Shown here: one piece after another, positions 11,501 to 20,961 of the stretch | Numbering within the stretch: the stretch's first letter is position 1 | Layout of the letters: each line of letters starts with the position of its first letter | NCBI GenBank assembly: GCA_945910005.1 | Contig: OX246741.1 | Span: 9,081,111-9,145,110, forward strand | Length of the DNA: 64,000 nucleotides | Reading direction: 5' to 3' | From: Isoperla grammatica | Taxonomy: Eukaryota > Arthropoda > Insecta > Plecoptera > Perlodidae | Notes under the pieces: model-generated | What the model was told of the DNA's origin: nothing | Database searches by the model: none | Seen by the model: only the letters and a program-made list of their open reading frames with translations | Translations under genes and position numbers: made by a program

Positions 11501-14500
11501 TTTAGTAACTATATTAGGCTATAAATGTTCAGTAGGCCTATTGAATTACAGAAACAAATTAAATAGCCTAGTAATCAGACTAAATTTTCAAAAATGTCTA
11601 ATTCTAGTTAGCAATGATATTTGTCATCTCAGTACAGTGTAGGCTAACTATGTGTGTGTGTGTTTGTGTACAAGTTTTACAAAGCAAGATTGCTGCTGTT
11701 TGCAGGACTGCGGGCAAGGTTCTTGGCTCTGGAGCTACGGCACTGCTCAGCAACTGGGACCAGGTTCTCGTGGCCGCTGGCGGGATATCTCTGCTCGCGT
11801 TGGGAGTATACACCGCAAAGGGAGCTACCGGTGTCGGGGCCAGATACATCGAGGCTCGATTAGGTGCGTACATACGTTGCCGTCACGTCACTAGACGTAA
11901 AGGTGTTTGTTTGCCAAACTGGTTTGTCTAGCCTTAAAAGTTAGCAGGGGTAAATATGTCAGTTAAGAATCTACTAGCTACAGAGAAAAATCCCCTCACG
12001 AATATAATGAATCTGATTCGGACATATGGGGTTTTTGTGCTTCATATTTCACCCACTCATTGTCTCCTTTAGTCAACGTTTAAAAGATATGGGACGTAAA
12101 CCCGAATATCATCACCTGTTGCAGGCAAGCCGTCGCTGGTGCGCGAGACATCTCGCTTCTCCGTCCTGGAATCGTTGAAGCATCCGATCGAGACGTTCCA
12201 GCGGCTGAGGGTAAAGTCGACGGACGCTCTGGCCGGCGTCGTTCTCGCGCCGCGCCTAGAGGAACGCCTGCGCGACGTCGCCATAGCGACCAAGAACACG
12301 CGGCGCAACAACGGCATGTACCGCAACATACTCATGCACGGCCCGCCCGGCACGGGCAAGACCATGTTCGCCAAGGTAGGCCACACTGTACTCCTTGATC
12401 GTTGCGGTTTTATATTCCTTGCGTAAATGTTTTAAAATGCAAGGAACTGTGTTGAAGTGACACTGTTCAGCAAGTAGATATTTCCTTATGGTAAAGGATA
12501 CTTTCACCATAAAGACCACACAAAATTATAAAATTCAAGTTTTTTGTACTTAAAAGCTAAAAGTAATATCTACCGGTACCCTACACAATATTAAACAGCG
12601 ATAAATGCCTGAATGTGGTTTCGTAAAAACTAGATTGGTAGAATGGTAAATATTTTAATTATTCTGCTTGGTAATTAAGGAATATTTTTAATGTATTTGT
12701 TAGTACAGGTAATTTTAAAAGAATCACAATTAATTTATAATTAGGCTACCTATTAATGATAGAAATATGTGAACACTGAACAAACTTATTTTTTAATCTA
12801 TAGGCCTACCTTGTACCACCTAAATACCAGTTCCAAGTTTGTTAAAAGTGGACTTGGCTGGCTTATTAGTTACAGAATATCATTGAGTTTCCGTAACATT
12901 GTAACACTGCTTGCCCCCCCTCAGCGCCTGGCATCGCACTCGGGCATGGACTACGCGGTGATGACGGGGGGCGACGTGGCCCCGCTTGGTCGAGACGGCG
13001 TCACGGCGATACACAAGGTGTTTGACTGGGCGTCCAGCTCGAGGAGGGGTCTCCTCTTGTTTCCGTAACATTGTAACATTGCTTGCCCCCTCAGCGCCTG
13101 GCATCGCACTCGGGCATGGACTACGCGGTGATGACGGGGGGCGACGTGGCCCCGCTGGGACGAGACGGCGTCACGGCGATACACAAGGTGTTTGACTGGG
13201 CGTCCAGCTCGAGGAGGGGTCTACTCTTGTTCGTCGACGAGGCCGACGCCTTCCTCCGCAAGCGCAGCTCGCACACCATCAGCGAGGACCTCCGATCTAC
13301 GCTCAACGCATTCCTGTACAGGACTGGGGAACAGTCCAATAAGTGAGCACATGCAGCTGTTATGTTACGCACTTTGATTTGGTGTGAAGAGCCCAGGTTT
13401 AGTGATTTGGTTTGGGAAAGAAACATAGGAACCAATAGCATAGGGCCTACCTGTTAAAGTTATGGTAGCCATTTGAAGTGTAATGTTAAAAACGATTATA
13501 CATGAAAAAAAAACACTGAACGAAAATTTAAAATATTTATTTATTATACACATGAAACAATACAAATTAAGTATTAATTCAGTAGCTTTAGTTATGCGTC
13601 ATTTAATTGTCTTAATATTATGTGTGGATGAAAATAAATGGCTTGTTTTAGAACAATTGTACCTAGCCGGGCTACTGTTATTATAATCTTATCAAACAAA
13701 TTAGTTTGTGACCTAGATTGTAAATGTTTCAATGCTACATATCTATTTAAATTGTGTTTCAGGTTCATGCTCGTACTGGCATCTAACACCCCTGAACAGT
13801 TTGACTGGGCAGTAAACGACAGACTCGATGAAATGGTCGAGTTCACAATTCCCGGACCGGAAGAACGAGAGCGGCTCGTGAGAATATACTTCGAGAAGTT
13901 TGTGCTTCAGCCTGCTGCGGAGGGCAAGAGGTGGGAAAAACAATTTCACATTTTAGCTTTTAATATTCGAGGTTAGAGGTTGCAACTTGCAATAACACAT
14001 GTGGTAAGAAATGCGAACTAGAGAATAGAGTCGTGATGCCAGCCTGTGTATGAGTTTAATGTCGAATTGTCCCTCGTTGGTTTTATTTATTTATTTATTT
14101 ATTTAATGTCGATCCTATTCAGTTATAAAAACTGATTCATACTGATGTTGATGGGGTGACGTTTAAAATTTTCTATCAGCACAGAGAGCATTTGGAGCGG
14201 TCAAGCCAATAGTAGCCTTTCAACAATAATCATTTCTAATTCGTTGGTAAAATTATCTAATTTCTTTGGAACCAATTTCATAGTTCTCCAGTAATAAATA
14301 CATAGGCCTAGTCCACTGCCTCCTTGAGGGTTTTCAGTGACATCTAGCAGGCAGTGCTCAGTGGCCGGAACGTTTGCAGTGTAGGCATTTGTTGTACTTG
14401 TATGCCATCACATAATTTCTCAAAATTCAATTTTATTATTGTTGCTTTTCTGATATAGTAGGCCCTACCCTACAATAGTTCGTTTTGTTTTTGTATCGCT

Positions 14501-15940
14501 ATTTTATGATTTCATTACGGTGTTATGTATTAATTGTTTGCACAGTTCTATTTATATTGTCCTCCTTTGTAAATCAGTTTTAGTGTAACCGATATTGAAT
14601 AATTAAATAAAACGAACTGGTCACTTGTCATGTTTCAGGCGGCTAAAGCTGGCCCAGTTCGACTACTCGGCGCTGTGCTCTGAGATCGCGTGCATGACCG
14701 AGGGCATGTCCGGCCGTGAGATCGCCAAGCTCGGCGTGGCGTGGCAGGCTGCGGCGTACGCCAGCGAGGACGGCGTGCTCACACGGGCCATGGTGCTCGA
14801 GAGAGTCTGCGACGCCGTACGCCAGCACCGGCAGAAGGTAAGGCGACATTATATTTTTAGGCCTAGCCAAAGATTAGAAACTAGGGAAGATAGTTCATCC
14901 ATATGGGAATTCGTCTGCGCGTATCTGAGCGAAATTTTCTAAGTCCGACGTGTAGTTCGAATTCTCACCGCAAGAACTCGCTCTTCCTAAAGTTTAAAAC
15001 TGAGCGGGAACCTCAAAAACTATCTAGGACCCTTTGTATGATTATCATCACGATCCTCTAAATCTTAATGTGCGACAAAATCAAGGTTAGTAGATGACGA
15101 TCTTGTAGGCCTATGCATCAATGAACCTTGATATAACACTTGAAAACTAAGTTTCAATTGTTGTGTATGTTTTCATTGAAGATTTAGAAGACCGTGATGA
15201 TACTCATACAAAGGGTTCTAGATAGTTTTTGAATGCCAGAACCGAGTTGAAATATATCCCACCAGAGGGCAACGAAGTTCAAACGTGCTGAGCTACCGCT
15301 CCTTGCGGCGTGAATTTGAACTAGTGGTGAGACTTAGAAATTTTCGACAAAACTCGCGCAGATATCTGTTAACACGGCGATGAAACATCTTCCTCACTCA
15401 GTAATCTTTGGCCTAGCCTACTTGCAACACTTAACACTGGAAATATTAAACATCGTCGAAATAGACGAACAGCTACTGCACAGTTTAGACTTCAAACATA
15501 CATTGGATAGGAATCACCGATAGCAGTAGGGCCTACTTGTTGTCTATGTGGGAGGGAAAAACAGAACAGAGAGCTCCTGATGAGATGTTCCAGTGTTAAT
15601 ACATTGCAATCAAGAATGTGTTCCATATCTTGGTCTCCAAAAAATCATCTCATCTTGTCTTGATACTTATTCTTGTTTGTAATTTCAGGTGGAATGGCAG
15701 AGCGAACAAGAGCGACGGGAGTCTAAAACACTTCCCAACTTATCCAGTAAAGAAGCCAGCTTCATACACACGTCAAATGAAGCCATGCAACCTGTCGTGA
15801 TCAAAATAGATAGAAGTGATCTCTTAAGTGTGGAAACAAAATCGGACCCTAAGAATGTGCCTCCGACGATAACTGTACAACCAACTAATAGTAGTAGTAG
15901 TGATAGCGTAACAGAAACGAAAACTAAGCGGAAAAAATAA
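5518..15940 (+). CDS. ATAD3: ATAD3, mitochondrial AAA+ membrane ATPase, 9 coding exons, 647 aa
   Basis: ATAD3 is an inner mitochondrial membrane AAA+ ATPase involved in nucleoid organisation, membrane contact and lipid supply. Coding exons: 5518-5710, 6668-6881, 7079-7339, 11706-11863, 12125-12375, 13095-13342, 13763-13930, 14639-14837, 15689-15940. All borders are GT..AG, phases agree and the sum is 1944 bp. The start MSWLFG is the conserved ATAD3 N-terminus. Residues ~50-222 are the charged coiled-coil region, ~243-259 a membrane segment. The AAA domain has Walker A GPPGTGKT (348-355), Walker B with D407-E408, sensor ASN (448-450) and arginine finger R462 in NDRLDE. The last exon is lineage-specific, Ser/Thr/Lys-rich, ending KTKRKK. 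Exons 5, 6 and 8 are much more GC-rich than the introns. Intron 3 holds a Kolobok element; intron 5 holds a partial copy of exon 6. Human ATAD3A has 634 residues, so the length is normal. Confidence 0.97.
5711..6667 (+). repeat. ATAD3 intron 1 rich in TAGGCC palindromes
   Basis: From about 5795 to 6490 the intron is crowded with overlapping forms of CCTAGGCCTAGG, in both orientations and without a fixed period. Isolated copies occur elsewhere in the window, but not at this density. The 3' acceptor is TTAAAG at 6667, with a weak pyrimidine tract. No coding potential. Confidence 0.7.
7711..7732 (+). promoter_or_regulatory. Subterminal CRE-like box, left end of Kolobok
   Basis: A perfect TGACGTCA palindrome at 7715-7722 is followed by CACCAACCCA, ~227 bp before the transposase ATG. 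The complement of 11257-11276 at the other end reads almost the same. It could be a CREB/ATF-type promoter site, a transposase binding site, or both. Function is inferred from symmetry only. Confidence 0.5.
7949..10129 (+). CDS. Kolobok transposase: THAP finger + DDE core, 726 aa
   Basis: This would be the cut-and-paste transposase of the surrounding element. Residues 1-~97 are a C2CH THAP DNA-binding domain: C4, C9, C61, H64, with P31, W43 and a terminal AVPSRK in place of the usual AVPTIF. A basic stretch (about 100-116) could be a nuclear signal. Residues ~190-245 are Asp/Ser-rich. A CxxC pair (272/275) and C297 suggest a second small zinc site. The DDE core carries D391 in GDGQ..DSPG, D456 in LSDRHRG and a likely catalytic E604 in SLESYHN; FDVWHV..S lies between. 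No stop or frameshift is present. The ATG at 7949 follows a TG-rich 5' leader and directly begins the finger. Assignment to Kolobok rather than another THAP transposase (P element) rests on the TTAA target and these motifs. Confidence 0.88.
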   Translation: MTVCSVFGCSNRSEKRVLADGVTKLSFHKFPNRERSPVRHRAWLNKINRVDFTPTKSSLICSVHFAEEDFETRSSLKVQFGLADGQVHQVLKQGAVPSRKLKGKSLSPPKKKQRRESAYLRNKTIQEAVQDNADIAHQILPQDIVEVEVNATDADDVISIPNIEIENRPATVEIGIQCNLLPNSNCQCLSQDSDKDGVSEVDTDTDTVEEDDIYRCSSSDSDASDSDTDNMSDEDCSSNDSGNNRERKQVKKVEFNAFIVFWQCLIELFKLCTQCGHVVTSVKQSTKGTLLIVTTICEKGHVLKWRSQNSKRRHGLGTVTIATAMYITGLSFATFQSFAETIQLCFRSERTFYTLIKRFVSPAIKHTWTEHKQKTINELKENRLAIRIAGDGQYDSPGFCAKYVTYTVMEVDSDTIIDFIVLQKGQIHGELEKPACDQLLSRLIAYELPIKLFLSDRHRGIRKLIRTQYPQITHEFDVWHVCKSLGKRIKAIESKAPGLESWKPSIMNHLWWSSMTCEGNEEMLIEKFKSILEHITNNHKWEGNHHFHQCAHDDIEATTDGDEDKDYMEKNSHTYRQLTTIINDPNFINDLKHTTNYCHTGSLESYHNVRLKYLPKKSHFSYNGMVLRGMLAILDHNLNLNRDICRTGVRYSKSTKKYVIRNIRVSKNYTWRQELTEKVCAFVSGEIDLSIDEDPYLAEVPKNIAPVPRPVAFEMHQSRFTALQEM
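10130..10584. other. Spacer between the two convergent Kolobok genes
   Basis: AT-rich 455-bp stretch holding the 3' ends of both genes. No coding region or clear AATAAA was found in it, only AT-rich variants. Confidence 0.4.
10585..11127 (-). CDS. P2X7 ballast-domain-like zinc protein carried by the Kolobok element, 180 aa
   Basis: The protein resembles the C-terminal cytoplasmic ballast (zinc-cysteine) domain of P2X7 receptors, without any channel part. Motifs in order: SLQPYRFEP at the N-terminus; a Lys/Arg-rich linker; WCDCGEC (C40, C42, C45); ESFCC (C56, C57); C72; an AYKQFINW segment (~124-131); IPSCVV..IR..YP (147-159) and YVGF near the end. In P2X7 the corresponding cysteines bind zinc, and the order WCxCGxC / CC / PSC..IR..(F/Y)P / GF is the same. 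I chose the Met at 11127; the frame stays open to an ATG at 11184, which would add 19 unrelated residues. It is read against the transposase. Role in transposition unknown: it could be a partner protein, a captured host domain, or the source of the vertebrate domain. Confidence 0.82.
   Translation of the reverse strand: MSSLQPYRFEPRRSDEKETSKKQRKVNRELIGRAGRIDWCDCGECIAMPTDEESFCCTESDIINKIRKSDVCVKYHVSFEAVVLNIDTLNTTRHFMLSANVAPGHMIQDLEVVEATNRCWRYIAYKQFINWMHSGSSLGKNKRMVIPSCVVRAIREQYPEPNNSYVGFKPAAGCDPEFFD
11185..11442 (-). promoter_or_regulatory. Right subterminal region of Kolobok with CRE-like box
   Basis: GC-rich leader and probable promoter of the - strand gene. TGACGTCA lies at 11268-11275, and the segment 11257-11276 is the inverted counterpart of 7713-7732 at the left end. 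The region ends in the 16-bp terminal inverted repeat. Confidence 0.45.
12887..13058 (+). pseudogene. Partial tandem copy of ATAD3 exon 6 with its splice acceptor
   Basis: 172 bp, made of the end of intron 5, its acceptor (CAG at 12922-12924) and 134 bp of exon 6, are repeated immediately at 13059-13228. The copies differ by one intron base, a C-run (7 versus 5) and three exon bases, all synonymous (CTT/CTG, GGT/GGA, CTC/CTA). Copy 1 has no donor, and reading through it gives a stop (TAA at 13066) just before Walker B. Normal protein needs skipping of copy 1 and use of the acceptor at 13093-13094. It may be a real duplication or a join of two haplotypes in assembly. Confidence 0.9.
14858..15421. 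repeat. Imperfect full-length fold-back element in ATAD3 intron 8
   Basis: TAGGCCTAGCCAAAGATTA at the left is mirrored by TAATCTTTGGCCTAGCCTA at the right. Internal segments also pair across the centre, for example AAAACTATCTAGGACCCTTT (about 15016) with its near-complement at about 15209-15229. The element starts only 20 bp after the exon 8 splice junction. No coding capacity. Confidence 0.7.
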
Positions 15941-16012
15941 TACCTGACACGATAAGCGTGCCAGCGCTTATTGTGACGTAATCGTTTGAATTATTGCTAG
16001 TCGAATTTAAAG

Positions 16013-16022
16013 AATAAATAAA
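16013..16022 (+). terminator. Overlapping AATAAA polyadenylation signals of ATAD3
   Basis: Two overlapping AATAAA hexamers (16013-16018 and 16017-16022) lie 73-82 bp after the ATAD3 stop codon. This is the first such signal downstream. Confidence 0.7.
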
Positions 16023-19000
16023 AGCTACCTAAGTGCTTATTTTTTAATGCGTTATGACTATAATTTCTGAAATAGAAACAAATCGTAGGGTGTAGTAAAT
16101 GTCTTCGTCAATGCCACATCTGACTTGCTCCTGCATTGGGATGTGCCTAATAGTGATAGGCATACGTCAGGCCTTCATCAGGTTTATTTTGTATTCTATT
16201 ATTTAAAAAAAAAAACGTTCATTAGTTCAATTTATTTTTTTGATGCTTAAAAAATACGGTATAATCAGCAAAACAAGACAAAGATTGGGATGATGCAAGC
16301 AAATTTTCGGGACATTGTTGATGACAATGTTACACCTATTTAAAATTGACGCACAATTACCACTCCCCCTCCTCCTCCTTTCATCTGTTCTGTAATATTT
16401 GGTTATCGTTCAACAATGAAACCTGATTTACTGTAGTTGATTTTTGAAAATTTAGGCAATATGAGCTTTGTTCACAGGACTGAGATTGGGATTGGGTTAA
16501 AATAGAATAATGCAATTCCTTATGGTTCCCTATGGTTGAGTTTGGGAAATTTACTAGTTAAAAAGAACCTGGAATTTGGGATTCAGCCATGTTTGATACT
16601 GTTTACAGTACACGACAAGATTCATGTAGTATTGAATACTACGTACTTTCGACTCGCTTCTGCATTTTGTGCAAGTGGAAAGAGCAAATCCTATCCTCGC
16701 CAGGAAGTGTTAATACTTCATATGAGGAGTGAAAACTGGGATTGGATCCAAAATCCTACTCAATCCTACCTGTAAACGAGGCTATTGATTATCAACGGTC
16801 GTTTGCATCACTAGAATATTATTTATTACAGAGCAGTTAAGATACAGTATCTGCAAGAAGATCAGATCCCCGTACTTGCAAAGTAGCACAGGTTTACTTT
16901 AAGTTGTCAATACCTCATTCTTATAATTATAGCTGTAGGCTTAATTATTATTGTTTTATATAGTGACCATGTCAAGAGCACAATCTTGTATCTAGTGGAA
17001 GTAGGGGTGTTCCTCAAGCATTGTACTGCCAGGTACAATTGTACCCAGTGTTGTTTTAGATACCTTGGTATGTACCTTACCAGGTAAGTACCGTGCTAGT
17101 CTCAAATGAATCTGAGGTAAACGTACTTTATGTAGCCAAGTATCTAAAGAGTAAAGATGCTATAAATATATTACAAATGATAATCTAGAGGCATAGATAA
17201 ATGAAATGAAGTGTGTCTAGTTATAAATGGAATTGAAATTAAGAATGTAAAAAACATCTTTCAATGGGTGGGGGGGGGGGGGGAGGGGATCTAGTTCGCT
17301 TCTATCAATGAATAACGGTTTAGGTATGAAGGCACACAAAATGTACGGTACCTTGATATAGTACGTATCTAGATGCTAAACACTAAACAGTAACATTCAT
17401 TAAACCTAAGTAAAAGTTTTATTTTCTAGTTGGTACTTCGGTTGAAACATTTTACTATATATGTTATAGTATAGTACCTCTAGTGAAGTGACGTTTGTAC
17501 TGACTGATGCTTTAACAAAAATGCAAAATGAAGTATACTAATAAAAGAGTTCTTGCCTAGTATTCTCTGAAATGGAATTAATTCATTTTTGTTGAAATAC
17601 CAATACTATGTCTCTCTCTACTCAGCCGATCAGTTGATAATAAATGAGTGAATAGCCAATTATTAGGTGATTCATGTTGTCTCAAATTCTTCATTTTTTT
17701 ACTGTGTTTATTTATGTACTGTACTACATTTAATCAATGCACTATCAATATGTTATTGAAGGCAATTACTTTGTCAGAAATTTTTGTTACATTTGATAAT
17801 ACTATTATTATTGTTGTACTGTTGAAGAATATCAAAAGTTGCAAATTGTTATGTAATAACAAAATGTTGCCATATATAATGCAGTTTATATTTGCTATGC
17901 TGGTTCACAAAATTTATGATCATTGTAGATGTACGTAAGTTGTACTACGTTATAAGTAGTGCCCTGGATATAATATTTACTGTATCTGCATTCATGTATA
18001 AATCACATTAAGCTATGTATCAATATCATTGACATGTTTCCAAGTAAGTTTGACATTTAATGTAAAGTAATGCTGACAAAATTTTAACTTGTAGCCAATC
18101 TGGATGAAATGTCATTAAATCGGGAATCGATTTCATGGTCAGTTGAAAACTTGCAAGTTTCCTAATTCTCTGTACATTCTGTTGAATGTGGGATGGTATC
18201 CAAGCATGAATGATCTAAATGATAATACGTAATTTAAATTCTCAGAATAATACGGAAAATGCTGACGATATTGCTCAATCTAAATGCGTATAATATGACC
18301 AGATTTTATTAATTCTGACATTCGTGCATATTATTTGCCTCAAGAAGATGACATTGTCGTAGACTAACTATCGAAAACTCTTCTTGTTAATAATTGACGT
18401 AGGTAGGTCTACAGAGCTGATCACCCATTGTTGGTTATCACTTACTGTTCGCAAAACTAAGCTTGATTTGCAAGAATCGGCGGTCATTTATTTAACAGAA
18501 GTGTTTGTTATGCCATTATAATCTATGGTTTTATTCACAGGAAGGGTTCAAATTATTAGAAAATAAAGAAATGAAAAATGACAATTTGATCACTCATTTT
18601 GTGTACTGAAAACCTTGATTATCCCCTCTACCTTGTGACCTGTTACGGCATTCTGATTCTACCTAGATCTGTTTACCATAATCTCAAAACATATGTACTG
18701 TATTTATTTAATAACACTGTATCCAACTTTCCAGTCAAATGAAGACGGTCTCAAATTGGTGGAAATATGAAGAATGGACCAACAAGGAGACGGAATGAGT
18801 AGAATTCCAAGATCAATTGTTACAGTAGAGGATGATGTCAAAATTGTTGGCTGTATCAATCAAGATATATACTTTCCAAGACTCGGAAGGATCGAGGGAA
18901 ATGACTGGCTGGCTCGGATATACACCTAAATAGGTTTGGATTTTAAAATATTTTCTGTTTAAATTCTCTATTCTCACAGTGGCAAATTAAATTATACTTT

Positions 19001-20961
19001 TTTCTCCCATTGCATTATGTTCTCTATTTAGATTAATAATTTGTACATTGTTTCTACCAGTGGCGTGCCATGCGTGGAAGCAATGCATCCCCCCTAGTAA
19101 TTTGCTGAACTAAAATAATAAATCTGTAGTCCAAAGTAAATAATTTGATTTCAACAATCATCATAAGTGCAGAGAAGTGCATGTATTTGAATATTCTATC
19201 TGTAGGTCCTAGTGTTTGTATCTATGTACGATCTAAGATTTGATGTGCTGTCTTTTTGTAGCGCACTGCTTTCAGAGAGTGGCAGAGGAGTGATTATCAA
19301 GAAAGTGTATGATATGAAGATAACTGGAAGATTGTGTCAAGGAAGACCAAGAAAGATACGGAAAAGATAGACCTGCAGAAGAGGAGGGGTTTTGAAGAGA
19401 GAAAATAATTGCAGGACATAGAAATATTGTCAAGCCATCCCTACTAGAAGCATACCCTAGTGTGCGATAGATTCTAGTGAAAATTATTTTAAAAAACTAC
19501 TTTTCAATTGTTCCAAATGCAGCTATCAACCTCATCCCATTCCATATATTAATAATAACTATAAGATGTGCTGGTTATAAGAGGAATATGAGGGTCTAGG
19601 AGCAACATTGTAATTTTTGTAAAAAAATAAATACATTTCTATGATTTAATTGGATATCTGAAACAAATATCAATTTATTTTTTTATAAAAACAAACAAAA
19701 ACAGCAACATAAAATTGTAAATAAATATTATAGACATGATTACACCTAAAGTTTATATTTATAGATTATTATTTTAAGTCTATAAGCCTTGGAGAATTTT
19801 CAAGGATTTCTGTTGTTTATACATGTGTACAGTCTGGTTGGTTTCTTTATGCGTAAACATTAAACAAATTGTCAACATCGCTACATTGTAGTATGTTATT
19901 ATGTTTAATGAAATGTGGGAGGCTCTTGAATGAATCACAACTTTTTTAAGAGAAGTACTCTTTTATGTTCATGAATATAAACGAGTAGATCCTTGTATTG
20001 TATATGTATATATTGCCATTTACTGTATTCTGTCTTTGGGAGGAGATATATAGTTATTGGTATTTTCTCATATGGATGACTTTCTGTTATATTTTTATAT
20101 TATAGAGAAGAATACTCTTGAAAAATATAAATACACTGTTAATTTCTATAAATACACATTTTATATTAATAGTTAAAGAGTAGAGCGACCTTTTTATCAA
20201 AATGAAAAAGATTTTCAATAAAACGTTCCATGTTCAATTCAATCTGTATGAATGAAAGTTATAAACATAGCAATTAATGTTTTGCTTCAAGTATAGTAAA
20301 CAAGCACATGTAAACATTATTGAATGTTAACTGTTGAGGAGTAACGGTCTTACAAGATGAAGGGTAGCTTTTACTGTTTACAATATTTAGTGTGTGCAAA
20401 TATAAGAGGTACAAATATTTAAACATTTCCTTTGAGATAATTTATCAAGTAAGTACATTAACATCAAACTCATTTGAACATTTATATGTATAAATATTTA
20501 CATAATGTATCATAGATAAATTTAAGAATGCTAAAAGTGAAATACATTTCCACGATAAAACGTTGGGCATACAATCGAATTCAGTGATAAACCCATCCTA
20601 TGGTTTAGTTTGATCCTTGTATTTGCCATAGACTAGGCTTTACATTCCATACCCTTATAATCTTATATACATTAAGTACTAGTTTACTGGTTCTGGGTTT
20701 GTATTTTGTAACTCTGGCTTGTTAACCATAGCCAATGAAGTGTAGTGTAAATATTTTGCATAACTAATACTAGTGTAGAGCTTACATAGAAACAAGGGAA
20801 ATTCCTGAATAAAAGTGTACCACAGTCAACCTTGATTCGGTGATCCACCTAGCACAATGAAATGCATAGGTAATGTACATAAAACTAACGTAAATTATTA
20901 CAAATATCGTGACAATAAAAAGTGAGGGATTCACGATAAGATTTACAACCATCAATCTTAT
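16023..20961. other. AT-rich spacer between convergent ATAD3 and neprilysin genes
   Basis: No intact coding region is seen. It contains a G-run at about 17270-17283, many AT-rich stretches and probably the 3' UTR of the - strand neprilysin at its right end. I could not identify that gene's polyadenylation signal with confidence. Confidence 0.5.
19285..19450 (+). pseudogene. Possible degraded LINE reverse-transcriptase tail
   Basis: In two adjacent frames, interrupted by stops, this stretch reads like the C-terminal tail of arthropod LINE polyproteins: VYDMKITGRL..GRPRK, then AEEEGF and REKIIAG. The match rests on a few residues and could be chance. Confidence 0.25.

Noticed and set aside
12925..13058. 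Copy 1 of ATAD3 exon 6 as a mutually exclusive exon
   Set aside because: It lacks a donor and stops before Walker B, so it cannot replace copy 2.
19255..19450. A functional LINE ORF2 in the 16-21 kb spacer
   Set aside because: Only a short, stop-interrupted tail-like stretch is visible. It is kept as a low-confidence relic, not as a gene.
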